From: Chitinophaga eiseniae | GTDB taxonomy: Bacteria > Bacteroidota > Bacteroidia > Chitinophagales > Chitinophagaceae | Direction: 5' to 3' | Assembly (NCBI RefSeq): GCF_900167135.1 | Contig: NZ_FUWZ01000003.1 | Location: 124,001 to 188,000, forward strand | Length of the DNA: 64,000 bases | Translations under genes and position numbers: made by a program | Shown: positions 44,769-53,100 of the stretch, one piece after another | Position numbering within the stretch: position 1 is the first letter of the stretch | Layout of the letters: every line of letters begins with the position of its first letter | The notes under the pieces: generated by a model | What the model was told of the DNA's origin: nothing | Databases searched by the model: none | Seen by the model: the letters and a program-made list of their open reading frames with translations, nothing else

Positions 44769-44784
44769 AAGCGGCAAAAATAAA

Positions 44785-44810
44785 CAAAAAAGGCGGGAAT
44801 ACTCCCGCCT
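44785..44810 (-). terminator. Rho-independent terminator of the small lipoprotein gene
   Basis: AGGCGGGA and TCCCGCCT pair exactly around loop ATAC; on the minus strand the hairpin is followed by TTTTTTGTTTATTTTT. It lies 22 bases after the 44833 stop and just before the tsaD start. Confidence 0.88.
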
Positions 44811-44832
44811 CTTCGCATATACTTACTATCCA

Positions 44833-45132
44833 TTATTTCGTTTCCTCAATGCATTCTATGCGCACTATCCGGCCGCTCATACAGGTCGACGCCCGGTCCT
44901 TCAGCTCCATAAAGTCGAACCTTACCGCCTGCCCCGCCCTCAGGGTAAACCCCGGAACGGCAAACTCTGCCGGCTGCAGTAAAACGCCACCTTTCATCTC
45001 GATCATCAGCCCGCAACCGTCAATACCGCTCAAATCCTTTACCACACCGGCATACCGGCAACTACTGACCGGGGGCGACGTCTTGCACGCTGCAAATATA
45101 AACAGAACCGCGCATAGGGACACTGTTTTCAT
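44833..45132 (-). CDS. Small hypothetical lipoprotein
   Basis: 99-residue envelope lipoprotein with signal MKTVSLCAVLFIFAAC (lipobox IFAAC... FAAC, Cys ~16). The mature part has four further cysteines (SSCRYAG, DGCGLM, STCMSG, RIECIE), which may form two disulfides, and a beta-rich middle (VLLQPAEFAVPGFTLRAGQA, VRFDFMELKD) reminiscent of small OB-like barrels. No family recognised. It follows the MacB-type permease gene by 24 bases on the same strand and ends at a terminator, so both are probably one transcript. Confidence 0.75.
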   Translation of the reverse strand: MKTVSLCAVLFIFAACKTSPPVSSCRYAGVVKDLSGIDGCGLMIEMKGGVLLQPAEFAVPGFTLRAGQAVRFDFMELKDRASTCMSGRIVRIECIEETK

Positions 45133-45156
45133 ACCAGATTATTTGAGGGATGATCA

Positions 45157-46410
45157 TTAATTACTCCTGATGGCCACCACCGGGTCCAGCTTACTGGCTG
45201 ACCAGGCAGGTATAAAACCCGCCAGCACCCCGACCACCGCAGAAATAGACAGCCCCAGAATAACATTGTTCATAGACAGGTACATCTGGAACGTACTGGC
45301 CAAATTTATGACAACTGTACAGAGATATACCAGCAGCAACCCTAAAGATCCCCCGATAAGACATAAAACAACGGCTTCCATGAGAAATTCAGCCAGAATA
45401 ATACCCCTTCTCGCTCCAATGGCTTTCTTCAGCCCGATAATACTCGTCCGTTCCTTCACCGAAACGAACATAATATTGGCAATCCCGAAGGCGCCCACGA
45501 TCAACGCAAAAACGGCAATAAAAAAGCCCCCCACATTAATAGCGCCGAAGATGGAGTTCAGGCCCTCACTGGCGGAACTGATCTCGTTTAGGGCAAAATC
45601 GTCTTCCTCCCTCGGTTTCAGCCGGTGCGACGCCCGCAAAGTGCCCCGCAGCTCGTCTTTCAGCTGGTCCATAGACACATTGGCCCGCGCCTTCACCTGG
45701 ATATAAGGATCTGCATACCGCCGCTCGTCTACCAGCGTCCGGGCAAACCGGTACGGCAACATGATCGCATTATCATAGTTGGGCCCGCCGATCATGCTCT
45801 CCCCCTTTTTCTTCAAGACCCCAATGACTTTCACTTCTCGTCCCATCACGCGGACTAACTTGCCCAGCGCCTGCTCCGGCGACCGGAACAGGCCGTCCCA
45901 GATGGTAGCCCCCAGGATGGCCACATTGGAGCCCCCATTACTTTCCGTATTGGCAAAGAAACGTCCCTGCACGATCGCCATCTGCTGTATCTTGTCAAAA
46001 TCATTGCTGACGGCCATTATCGTCACCCCCTCCATATAATCGTCCCCAAATTCCACCTTCTTGCCGGAAACATCGAAATTAAAAGCCACATAACTCGCAC
46101 TCTGCACCTTGTCCTGGATAAGCCGGAAATCCTTGTACTCCGGTACCGGCCGGTTCATATATTTCCACCACGGGTACTCCCCGTTACCACCCCATGGCCA
46201 CTTCTGAACGTAAATAACATCGTCTCCCAACGCGGCAAGGTCACTCCGGATGTTCCTCTCCAGGCTGTTGGTGAGCGTAAAAACGGTAATAATGCAAAAA
46301 ATACCAATGGTGACGCCCAAAAGCGACAAAAAAGTACGCAGCTTGTTCACCCGCAGCTCATCAATCGCCATCTTCAAACTGGTCAGCAATATTTTAAGGG
46401 TAGCAATCAT
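45157..46410 (-). CDS. MacB/FtsX-type ABC transporter permease
   Basis: Inner-membrane permease of 417 residues of the type VII (mechanotransmission) ABC family. One N-terminal membrane segment after DELRVNKLRTFLSLLGVTIGIF, a large periplasmic MacB_PCD domain (~45-270, VMGREVKVIGVLKKKGESM), then the FtsX domain with three C-terminal segments (GGFFIAVFALIVGAFGIANI, KERTSIIGLKKAIGARRGII, LAGFIPAWSASKLDPV). The ATPase and membrane-fusion partners are not adjacent, so it must work with components elsewhere. Substrates of relatives are lipoproteins, peptides or antibiotics. It is divergent from prfC. Confidence 0.93.
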   Translation of the reverse strand: MIATLKILLTSLKMAIDELRVNKLRTFLSLLGVTIGIFCIITVFTLTNSLERNIRSDLAALGDDVIYVQKWPWGGNGEYPWWKYMNRPVPEYKDFRLIQDKVQSASYVAFNFDVSGKKVEFGDDYMEGVTIMAVSNDFDKIQQMAIVQGRFFANTESNGGSNVAILGATIWDGLFRSPEQALGKLVRVMGREVKVIGVLKKKGESMIGGPNYDNAIMLPYRFARTLVDERRYADPYIQVKARANVSMDQLKDELRGTLRASHRLKPREEDDFALNEISSASEGLNSIFGAINVGGFFIAVFALIVGAFGIANIMFVSVKERTSIIGLKKAIGARRGIILAEFLMEAVVLCLIGGSLGLLLVYLCTVVINLASTFQMYLSMNNVILGLSISAVVGVLAGFIPAWSASKLDPVVAIRSN

Positions 46411-46484
46411 ATTCCAAATTTAACGGATTTATAGGCACGCTCCTTGCCAATAAACACGAAATATAGCCGGAAAAAAAATTTAGT

Positions 46485-46492
46485 TACCTTTG
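46485..46492 (+). promoter_or_regulatory. -7 element of the prfC promoter
   Basis: TACCTTTG, followed by CA, is an exact TAnnTTTG Bacteroidota -7 element, 20 bases before the prfC ATG at 46513. A clear TTTG -33 element is not seen. Confidence 0.55.
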
Positions 46493-46512
46493 CAGCCATT
46501 TTTTGGTTCTAT

Positions 46513-48096
46513 ATGAAGTACGCTAACGAAATAAATAAAAGAAAATCCTTTGCTATCATCGCCCACCCGGATGCCGGTAAAACCACGCTGACAGAAAAAT
46601 TCCTCCTGTTCGGCGGCGCCATCCAGACGGCCGGCGCGGTGAAATCCAATAAAATCAAGAAGCACACCACTTCCGACTTCATGGAAATTGAACGGCAAAG
46701 AGGTATCTCCGTAGCCACTTCCGTTATGACCTTCGAATATCGCGATATCCTGGTCAACCTCCTCGATACCCCCGGTCACAAGGACTTTGCGGAAGATACC
46801 TACCGTACCCTCACTGCAGTGGACAGCGTGGTACTGGTGATCGACTGCGTAAAAGGGGTGGAAGAACAAACCGAAAGACTCATGGAAGTATGCCGCATGC
46901 GCGACACCCCCGTGATCATCTTCGTCAATAAAATGGACCGCGATGGTAAATACCCCTTCGACCTGCTCGATGAACTGGAAGAAAAACTAAGCATCCGCGT
47001 AAGACCCCTCAGCTGGCCCATCAACATGGGTAAAGACTTTAAAGGAGTATACAACCTGTACGATAAAAGCTTCGTGGCCTTCCAGCCCAATAAAAAAGCG
47101 ACCGACGAAGATGTGGTGCCCCTCCCTGACCTCTCCAGCAATTTCGTGGACGAACACTTCGACACCAAAGACGCCGCACAGCTGCGTGGCGACGTGGAAC
47201 TGATCGAAGGCGTATACGATCCGTTCGACAAAGAAGAGTACCTGCAGGGCAAACTCGCACCAGTGTTCTTCGGCAGCGCTGTCAACAACTTCGGCGTAAA
47301 AGACCTCCTGGACACCTTCGTGGAAATAGCTCCCACACCACGCAACCGCGAATCCAGCACCCGCGAAATCGACGTGCAGGAAGATAAGTTCAGCGGCTTC
47401 GTCTTTAAAATCCACGCCAACCTGGACCCACGCCACCGCGACCGTATCGCCTTCCTGCGCGTATGCTCCGGCAAATTCGAAAGAAACAAATTCTACCACC
47501 ACGTGCGCCTCGACAAGGATGTGCGCTTCAGCAATCCCTACAGCTTCCTGGCCCGTGAGAAAAATATCGTGGACGATGCCTATCCCGGCGACGTGGTAGG
47601 CCTGTTCGATACCGGTAACTTCAAAATCGGCGATACCCTCACCGAAGGAGAAGACTTCTATATCACCGGTATCCCCAGCTTCTCCCCTGAACTGTTTAAG
47701 GAACTGGTCAATAAAGACCCGATGAAAACCAAACAGCTCGAAAAAGGTATCCGCCAGCTGACAGACGAAGGCGTTGCCCAGCTGTTCACCCAGCACGGCG
47801 GCAACCGCAAAATCATCGGCTGCGTAGGCGATCTCCAGTTCGAGGTAATTCAATACCGCCTGCTGCAGGAATACGGCGCCGCCGCCCAGTTCAACTCACT
47901 GCCATTCTATAAAGCCTGCTGGATCACCGGCCCTAAAGACAAAATCGAGGAATTCATCCGCTTCAAATCCGCCAACATCGTGGAAGATAAAGACGGACAC
48001 CTCGTATACCTGGCCCAGTCAGAATGGTACCTCAATACCGAAAGGACCAACAACCCGGACATACAGTTCAACTTTACGTCTGAAATCCACAAATAA
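46513..48096 (+). CDS. prfC: Peptide chain release factor 3 (RF3)
   Basis: Translational GTPase of 527 residues that removes RF1/RF2 from the ribosome after termination. ATG at 46513 starts KYANEINKRKSFAIIAHPDA; an in-frame ATG at 46444 would lie upstream of the -7 element. G motifs are AHPDAGKTT, the switch region QRGISVATSVM, LLDTPGHKDF and NKMD; the domain II-III part contains RPLSWPINMGKDFKGVYNLY and GAVNNFG-like FGSAVNNFGVKDLLDTF, which separates RF3 from EF-G. Length is normal for the family. It is a single gene between a divergent permease and a bidirectional terminator. Confidence 0.97.
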   Translation: MKYANEINKRKSFAIIAHPDAGKTTLTEKFLLFGGAIQTAGAVKSNKIKKHTTSDFMEIERQRGISVATSVMTFEYRDILVNLLDTPGHKDFAEDTYRTLTAVDSVVLVIDCVKGVEEQTERLMEVCRMRDTPVIIFVNKMDRDGKYPFDLLDELEEKLSIRVRPLSWPINMGKDFKGVYNLYDKSFVAFQPNKKATDEDVVPLPDLSSNFVDEHFDTKDAAQLRGDVELIEGVYDPFDKEEYLQGKLAPVFFGSAVNNFGVKDLLDTFVEIAPTPRNRESSTREIDVQEDKFSGFVFKIHANLDPRHRDRIAFLRVCSGKFERNKFYHHVRLDKDVRFSNPYSFLAREKNIVDDAYPGDVVGLFDTGNFKIGDTLTEGEDFYITGIPSFSPELFKELVNKDPMKTKQLEKGIRQLTDEGVAQLFTQHGGNRKIIGCVGDLQFEVIQYRLLQEYGAAAQFNSLPFYKACWITGPKDKIEEFIRFKSANIVEDKDGHLVYLAQSEWYLNTERTNNPDIQFNFTSEIHK

Positions 48097-48106
48097 ACGT
48101 ACAGCA

Positions 48107-48152
48107 TATACGAAAAAAGCGAAGACCTTCCGGTCTTCGCTTTTTTCGTATA
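48107..48152. terminator. Bidirectional terminator between prfC and the lipocalin-like gene
   Basis: A 21-base perfect stem (48107-48127 with 48132-48152) around loop TTCC, with A6 on the left and T6 on the right, so it ends transcription from both converging genes. Confidence 0.93.
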
Positions 48153-48170
48153 TACTACCAGGTGATTGTC

Positions 48171-48662
48171 TCAATCAGCTTTCCGATACGGGAAAATATA
48201 CTCTTCGACCGTCCCGTCCCGCTCTCCTACCACCTTGGCATCCATATGCTCCTCGTCCGTAAAACGGTAAGTTACTTTCCGCGGGAAGTCATTTGCCGGA
48301 TCTTCCGCTACAAAACCGATCGCCTTCAACACCCGTACCTTCAGCCGGATCGGCGTAGTCTCCATACGACCCTCATAAACGGGAATGAAAAAGATATCGT
48401 TGCCCTGACGCACCAGCTCAACAGACTGCTGCAGCGTGGTGTCTGTGCCGTTTACCCGCCAGGTCCTGCCGGTCCAGGTAGAGTCATTGGTACGGGACCA
48501 TGTCTCCAGCACAGAACCCAGTTTGGTTTTCATTCTCCAGGTACCGGCCAGCCTGTCCAGCATCCTGAAGTCGGCAGGGCGTACCTGCGCGGCAGCGGAA
48601 ATACTGCCTGTCAACAGCAGCAACAGCACCACGCTATTGCTCCACCACTGCTTCTTCGCCAT
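48171..48662 (-). CDS. Secreted DUF6265-like/lipocalin-like protein
   Basis: Exported 163-residue protein with signal peptide (VVLLLLLTGSISAAA). The mature part begins FRMLDRLAGTWRMKTKLGSV, like DUF6265 and related small beta-barrels in which a G-x-W motif opens the barrel, and continues with repeated strands (TWSRTNDSTWTGRTWRVNG; YRFTDEEHMDAKVVGERDG). ATG at 48662 is preferred to an upstream in-frame ATG because it starts the signal peptide. It begins inside the last 29 bases of the UbiD-type gene, so the two are translationally coupled. Ligand unknown. Confidence 0.75.
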   Translation of the reverse strand: MAKKQWWSNSVVLLLLLTGSISAAAQVRPADFRMLDRLAGTWRMKTKLGSVLETWSRTNDSTWTGRTWRVNGTDTTLQQSVELVRQGNDIFFIPVYEGRMETTPIRLKVRVLKAIGFVAEDPANDFPRKVTYRFTDEEHMDAKVVGERDGTVEEYIFPYRKAD

Positions 48663-50553
48663 ATATCTGATGTTTGTATTTGAGAGAAGGAGAAGCCACA
48701 AAAGGTCCTATTTGCAGGTCCTTCCAGAGGGTGTCCACTTTACGGATGGTCGCATCGTCGGCCACGATAATATTGGGCCAATCGCGCTCGAAGTTGTCCA
48801 GCAGCCTTGTTTTCAGCGTGCCGTCCATGCCGATGGCGCCAATATAGCGGCCATTTTCAGCAGGCTGGCGTACCACGAAACTATCGCGCTTAGGGTCCAT
48901 ATTATTACAGAAGCGCCACAGGGCGGAGGCCAGGTCGGTCACGTCCACCGTGTGTTCCACATACAGCACCATCTTAATGCCCGCCAGCGCCGGTAAGGTA
49001 TACAGCTGCTCATTCAGCTCCCTTACATGGAAAGGCCGGTTCTTCTGCACCGATACCAGGATACAGGGGATGTCGATGGCCAGCAGGCTGCTGTTGATCC
49101 CCCTGATCTCGGGGAACTGCTGCATGATGGCGGCCCCGTCCAGCATTTTGGGCGCAGGCGCTTCCTGGTAGGTGTTGTCGGTTTCCTCCTCGTATTTCCG
49201 GGTGCCATCTATACACATCTTACCGCCGAAGCCCATTTTGGAGCAGGAATGGTCCAGCACGTCCATGGGGCCCTGGCTCAGGTAAATGTCCGTAGCCGGG
49301 TTGAGGTTGCGGAATACATACTGCGCCAGTTTTTTATAGTCGGTGATGCTTTCGCCTTCGTCGCTCACCACAAGGATTTTATTGAACATCATCTGCCCGG
49401 CGCCCCACATGGCATTCATCACTTTCTGCGCCTGTCCGGCGTAGTCTTTTTTGATCTGTGAGATCACCAGGTTGTGAAACACCCCTTCCACCGGCATTTC
49501 CATATCGATAATCTCCGGCACCAGCGTCATCTTGATGGGCGCCAGGAAAATACGTTCGGTCGCTTTACCGATCCAGGCGTCTTCCTGCGGAGGGATACCT
49601 ACTATCGTGGATGGATACACCGCATCTTTACGGTGAGTGATGGCCGTCACATGAAAACGGGGATACCAGTCGGCCAGCGAATAGTAGCCGGTATGATCAC
49701 CGAAAGGACCTTCCCAGATGAGTTCTTCGCCGGGGTCTACATATCCTTCTATGACAAAGTCCGCGTCTGCAGGTACTTCGATCTCCGGCTGGCTGATACA
49801 TTTCACCAGTTCCACTTTTTTCTTACGCAGGAAACCGGCCAGCATGTATTCATCCACGTTTTCCGGAAGCGGAGCGGTGGCGGAATAGGTATAAACCGGG
49901 TCGCCGCCCAGGACTACGGCCACGGGCATACGTTTGTTCAGTTTTTTATATTCCATGAAATGTTTGGCGGAGACCTTATGTTTATGCCAGTGCATACCGG
50001 TCATATCCTTTTCAAACACCTGCATACGGTACATGCCCACGTTACGGCTGCCGGTCAGGGGATCTTTGGTATGGATCACCGGAAGGGTAATGAAAGGGCC
50101 GCCATCCTTAGGCCAGCAGGTAAGCACCGGTAGTTTGCCGAGGTCGGGATTGGTCATCACCACTTCCTGGCAGGCGCCTTTTCCGCTTACTACCTTCGGC
50201 ATCCAGGAGGCGAACTGTCCCAGTTTGGGCAGCATGGCCAGTTTGTCCAGGATGCTCTCTTTAGGCCTGGACAGCATCTTAAACAGCGCTTCAATCTCCT
50301 TCGATACGTCGTCCAGCTCCTGTACGCCCAATGCCATGCACATCCGTTTGTAACTACCCATAGAGTTGATCAGCACCGGAAAATCGTAACCGGTATTTTC
50401 AAACAGCAGGGCTTTGCCGCCACCGGACATTTTACTTACCCTGTCGGTGATTTCCGCTATTTCGAGCTTCGGGTCTACATAGGTGCTGATGCGCAGCAGT
50501 TCGCCTTCCTGTTCCAGCTTCTCTATAAAATGCCTGAGATTTTTATATGCCAT
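48634..50553 (-). CDS. UbiD-family decarboxylase, probably for menaquinone biosynthesis
   Basis: Prenylated-FMN-dependent decarboxylase of 639 residues. ATG at 50553 gives the family N-terminus AYKNLRHFIEKLEQEGELLRI; the frame is open further upstream only as noise. Conserved segments are ALLFENTGYDFPVLINSMGS, GPFGDHTGYYSLADWYPRFH with the E-x-x-x-D/G core, and VEGVFHNLVISQIKKDYAGQA. In Bacteroidota this long form is usually annotated as a menaquinone biosynthesis (futalosine-route or related) decarboxylase, but there are no other quinone genes here to confirm it. The UbiX flavin prenyltransferase is not in the window. A secreted protein gene overlaps its 3' end by 29 bases. Confidence 0.9.
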   Translation of the reverse strand: MAYKNLRHFIEKLEQEGELLRISTYVDPKLEIAEITDRVSKMSGGGKALLFENTGYDFPVLINSMGSYKRMCMALGVQELDDVSKEIEALFKMLSRPKESILDKLAMLPKLGQFASWMPKVVSGKGACQEVVMTNPDLGKLPVLTCWPKDGGPFITLPVIHTKDPLTGSRNVGMYRMQVFEKDMTGMHWHKHKVSAKHFMEYKKLNKRMPVAVVLGGDPVYTYSATAPLPENVDEYMLAGFLRKKKVELVKCISQPEIEVPADADFVIEGYVDPGEELIWEGPFGDHTGYYSLADWYPRFHVTAITHRKDAVYPSTIVGIPPQEDAWIGKATERIFLAPIKMTLVPEIIDMEMPVEGVFHNLVISQIKKDYAGQAQKVMNAMWGAGQMMFNKILVVSDEGESITDYKKLAQYVFRNLNPATDIYLSQGPMDVLDHSCSKMGFGGKMCIDGTRKYEEETDNTYQEAPAPKMLDGAAIMQQFPEIRGINSSLLAIDIPCILVSVQKNRPFHVRELNEQLYTLPALAGIKMVLYVEHTVDVTDLASALWRFCNNMDPKRDSFVVRQPAENGRYIGAIGMDGTLKTRLLDNFERDWPNIIVADDATIRKVDTLWKDLQIGPFVASPSLKYKHQIYGEEAVVEQ

Positions 50554-50579
50554 CATTAATTTATCTAATAACCAATGAA

Positions 50580-50587
50580 CAAAAGTA
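50580..50587 (-). promoter_or_regulatory. Candidate -7 element of the UbiD-type gene
   Basis: On the minus strand TACTTTTG matches TAnnTTTG exactly, 27 bases before the ATG at 50553. The -33 half is not clear. Confidence 0.45.
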
Positions 50588-50604
50588 AACATACCGCGCC
50601 GCAA

Positions 50605-50638
50605 TAAAAAATGCCCCCCGGAATAAACCGGGAGGCAT
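50605..50638 (-). terminator. Rho-independent terminator of the His/Gly-rich protein gene
   Basis: Arms 50611-50621 and 50628-50638 pair with one mismatch around AATAAA; on the minus strand a T-run follows (plus-strand A at 50606-50610). It lies 23 bases past the 50661 stop. Confidence 0.85.
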
Positions 50639-50660
50639 CTCATTTATTTGTTCTCAGTTA

Positions 50661-50978
50661 TCAATTGACGATAGTGACGCCGGCGTGAAACACAGCTCTG
50701 GGCCGCGGGGCGTAGTAAGGTCTTGGTGGCGGCGGCGGAACGGGCACAGGTACCGGGTAATAAGCCGGTTCTGCATATACAACCCTTCTTCTCGGACGGT
50801 AGTAATCATCGCGGCAATCCCTGTCTCTCCAGTATCTCTTTTCCCACTTGTCGTAATGTTTGTTGTGGCCATAACCATGGCCGTGACCATGTCCTCTTCC
50901 GCGGTCCCAGCCTCTCTGGGCGTAGGTAGTAGCTACGGTACCACCCAGCAGCAGCATCATCAGCAGTACTTTTTTCAT
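50661..50978 (-). CDS. Secreted His/Gly- and Pro-rich small protein
   Basis: 105-residue exported protein with signal peptide (KKVLLMMLLLGGTVATTYA). The mature part has a GRGHGHGHGYGH tract that may bind metal, a highly charged aromatic middle (WEKRYWRDRDCRDDYYRPRR), and a valine-proline stretch (YYPVPVPVPPPPPRPYYAPR) before the end. No known domain. A similar low-complexity secreted protein is encoded just upstream (51028-51360); the pair may have a common role at the surface. Function unknown. Confidence 0.7.
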   Translation of the reverse strand: MKKVLLMMLLLGGTVATTYAQRGWDRGRGHGHGHGYGHNKHYDKWEKRYWRDRDCRDDYYRPRRRVVYAEPAYYPVPVPVPPPPPRPYYAPRPRAVFHAGVTIVN

Positions 50979-51027
50979 GTTTCTTGGTTTTTGTTAAGAT
51001 TGGTTGGCAAATAAATGTTGTAGTGTG

Positions 51028-51360
51028 TTACATGTTATACAGTGTGACGACGGAATTAGCCGCATATTGGGCACCAGGATATCCGGCGTAGCTGTACCTG
51101 TGTTTATGGTGTTTGTATTTCTTGTAATGTTTCCGGTGAGGCGGCATCGGTGGACGCGGGGGCCTTGGCGGCCGGTGTACATGATGCGATGGCCCTGGTG
51201 GTCTCGGCGGCAACGGCGGCCTTGGCGGTAAAGGCGGATGCGGAAGATGCCTTGGAGGCGGCGGCGGAAGTGGTGGAGCCGGTGGCCGGTGTTGTGCGGA
51301 AAGGTGGATCGTTCCTGCCAACATCATCACAGCCGCTGCATATATTATCTTGTTCTTCAT
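51028..51360 (-). CDS. Secreted proline-rich small protein
   Basis: 110-residue exported protein. ATG at 51360 is chosen as it opens a clean signal peptide (KNKIIYAAAVMMLAGTIHLSA). About half of the mature part is proline-rich (PPAPPLPPPPPRHLPHPPLP and on), followed by a basic HRKHYKKYKHHKHRYSY segment and a short C-terminus (NSVVTLYNM). The low complexity is encoded by GGC/GGT-rich DNA on the plus strand, but signal peptide and in-frame stop support a real gene. Likely an extended, basic envelope protein; no family recognised. Confidence 0.65.
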   Translation of the reverse strand: MKNKIIYAAAVMMLAGTIHLSAQHRPPAPPLPPPPPRHLPHPPLPPRPPLPPRPPGPSHHVHRPPRPPRPPMPPHRKHYKKYKHHKHRYSYAGYPGAQYAANSVVTLYNM

Positions 51361-51664
51361 GACACTTCGATTTGACCTTACAGGAGAATGCATACCAGCT
51401 TATTTTACAGTTCGGTGTTTTCCTACTCTCTCCGCGATTTCTGAACCATACTTTCAGCTACTTTAAGCTGGTTTTTGCGATTCTTTACCTGTTTAAACAG
51501 ATAAAACCAACAACTATGCCAATAATCCCAATCCCTTTACCACAAAAGAAATCCCGGCTTTATTGGGCCGGGATACAGTTTATAAATGGACTTTATTGGG
51601 GGTTGAAAGTCGGAAAAACGAAAACAAACTCTATGCCATAACACAACATAGATGGCCGTCACCG
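51361..51664. other. Intergenic region before the outer-membrane barrel gene's 3' end
   Basis: 304 bases. It holds the terminator at 51545-51574 and otherwise AT-rich DNA. An open stretch on the plus strand (51372-51641) has no domain, signal peptide or ribosome-binding context and runs through the terminator; I do not call it a gene. Confidence 0.6.
51545..51574 (-). terminator. Terminator of the outer-membrane barrel gene
   Basis: ATCCCGGC (51551-51558) pairs with GCCGGGAT (51567-51574); on the minus strand it is followed by TTCTTTTG. It lies 90 bases after the stop at 51665. Confidence 0.65.
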
Positions 51665-52528
51665 TTACCGGAGTATCGGGCACCGGGTAGCTTTTACCTT
51701 GCCCCAGCCGCTGCCGCCGCCAAGGCGGTAAGTGATGGTAAAACCGGAAAAGGCATACCAGTCTTTGTATTTATTGGAACCGCGTTGTGTGCCGTCCGGC
51801 GGATACACCCCGGGGGTCTGTTTACCGGACAGTTCGTCGCCACGGAAAGCCATATCCACCGCTTTCTGGCCACGGTACGCCAGCAGCGTGTTCTGGTCCA
51901 CATAGTTGGTGCTCACATCATCGAGATAATCAGTGGTAGTGGGTCGCAGCCCTATTTCAAAACCGAGCGTCCATTTGTCATTGAGAATAGCCTTCACCCC
52001 TGCTCCCATCGGGAAAGACCAGGCAAAAAGATCATAAGGCTGCCGTTGCGGATACTGTGGAAGCCCCTGCCCTTCCGTGCCAAGGGGACGTAAACGAACT
52101 TTGTTACCAGAGATATCTTTCGCGGTAGGATCAAATCCAAAACCACCCACGCCAATAAACACAAAAGGAGTAAATCCTTTTTCATCAAGGTCAAGGAAAT
52201 TGAACTCAGCAATCAGGCTGCCTTCGAAAACATGGCTTTGGAAGCTAAGGTTACGGGCTACTAGACTAGCCTCGGCATTAGTGCTGTCAGCCGCAGCGGC
52301 AATGCCCCAGGTAAAACCGGCCCTCAGCGTCAGGTAACGGTTAATGTCTTTTCTCACCAACAGGCCCAGTGCCGGCCGGGTGTATTTCAGGTCTACCTTC
52401 TGTTGAACAAGATCACCGCTGTAGTTGGAAATACCGGCAAAAGCACCTACATGCCAATCCTGCGCGAAGCTAAAAAAGGGTACTGCCATGGATAACAACA
52501 GTATTCCGGCAAATTTTCTGAATTTCAA
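51665..52528 (-). CDS. Outer-membrane beta-barrel protein (DUF6089-like)
   Basis: Exported protein of 287 residues with signal peptide (KFRKFAGILLLSMAVPFFSFA). The mature part begins WHVGAFAGISNYSGDLVQQK and continues with alternating strands (GLLVRKDINRYLTLRAGFTW; VFEGSLIAEFNFLDLDEKGF; TPFVFIGVGGFGFDP) ending in a strand FTITYRLG, the pattern of the DUF6089/PorT-like 8-stranded barrel family of Bacteroidota. In relatives such proteins have structural or secretion roles; nothing here shows which. The C-terminus extends beyond the last strand by ~17 residues. Confidence 0.85.
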   Translation of the reverse strand: MKFRKFAGILLLSMAVPFFSFAQDWHVGAFAGISNYSGDLVQQKVDLKYTRPALGLLVRKDINRYLTLRAGFTWGIAAAADSTNAEASLVARNLSFQSHVFEGSLIAEFNFLDLDEKGFTPFVFIGVGGFGFDPTAKDISGNKVRLRPLGTEGQGLPQYPQRQPYDLFAWSFPMGAGVKAILNDKWTLGFEIGLRPTTTDYLDDVSTNYVDQNTLLAYRGQKAVDMAFRGDELSGKQTPGVYPPDGTQRGSNKYKDWYAFSGFTITYRLGGGSGWGKVKATRCPILR

Positions 52529-52703
52529 AGTATTTTGGTTTTAAGAGGTTAGTCCTGCTCTATTTAACGTCCTAATTAACAGTTTTATTTGGTGAGCTCA
52601 CTGTAAAAAAGTCCGCATCCCCGAATAAACTATTAAAGATGTAAAAATAAACTAATAAACCAATTAAGTAATACGCTGTGAAAAAACAAATATGAAAAAC
52701 AGG

Positions 52704-53051
52704 TCAGCAACGGATATAAGCCCAACCCTCCGCCTGCCGCTCCACCAGGTGGGCCACCGCAGCGGGCACCACTTCCACAAAGGGCAACAGCTGGTCCATC
52801 TTCAACTGCCTGCCATTGATCGTATTCTGGCAGATCAGCCAGCTCACCGACCGGGCATGCAGCTCCTCTACCTTGCCGGCAAAAGGATTATCAGCAGTAA
52901 ACAATAACGGATAAGCGTCGCCATGCACGGCTACCTCCACGGTTATACGGGATTGCCGGTCATGATAATACTGTAACAGGTTGTGAAGCTGGCCTAATAA
53001 AGCTTTCTGCGCCTCCGGGGCGGCCGCAGTGATCTGAAAAATAACTTGCAT
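52704..53051 (-). CDS. DsrE-family-like small protein
   Basis: Cytoplasmic 115-residue protein with the DsrE/DsrF-like alpha/beta layout: a first strand (MQVIFQITAAAP), helix with LLQYYHD, strand TVEVAVHGDAYPLL, a central segment LHARSVSWLICQNTINGRQL with a cysteine at the place often used by DsrE-like sulfurtransferases (here C in LICQN), and a C-terminal LVERQAEGWAYIRC. ATG at 53051 fits the domain start. It follows the 53101 membrane protein by 49 bases. Sulfur-transfer activity is possible but not shown. Confidence 0.8.
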   Translation of the reverse strand: MQVIFQITAAAPEAQKALLGQLHNLLQYYHDRQSRITVEVAVHGDAYPLLFTADNPFAGKVEELHARSVSWLICQNTINGRQLKMDQLLPFVEVVPAAVAHLVERQAEGWAYIRC

Positions 53052-53100
53052 GTGAACAAACCTACTGAAATACAGGTAAATACAAACAAAAAATACCCGG

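Noticed and set aside
46987..47853. 288-codon minus-strand frame opposite prfC
   Set aside because: RF3 is unmistakable on the plus strand; the antisense frame is a by-product of its codon bias.
51372..51641. 89-codon plus-strand frame between two minus-strand genes
   Set aside because: It runs through a terminator hairpin and has no recognisable start context or domain.
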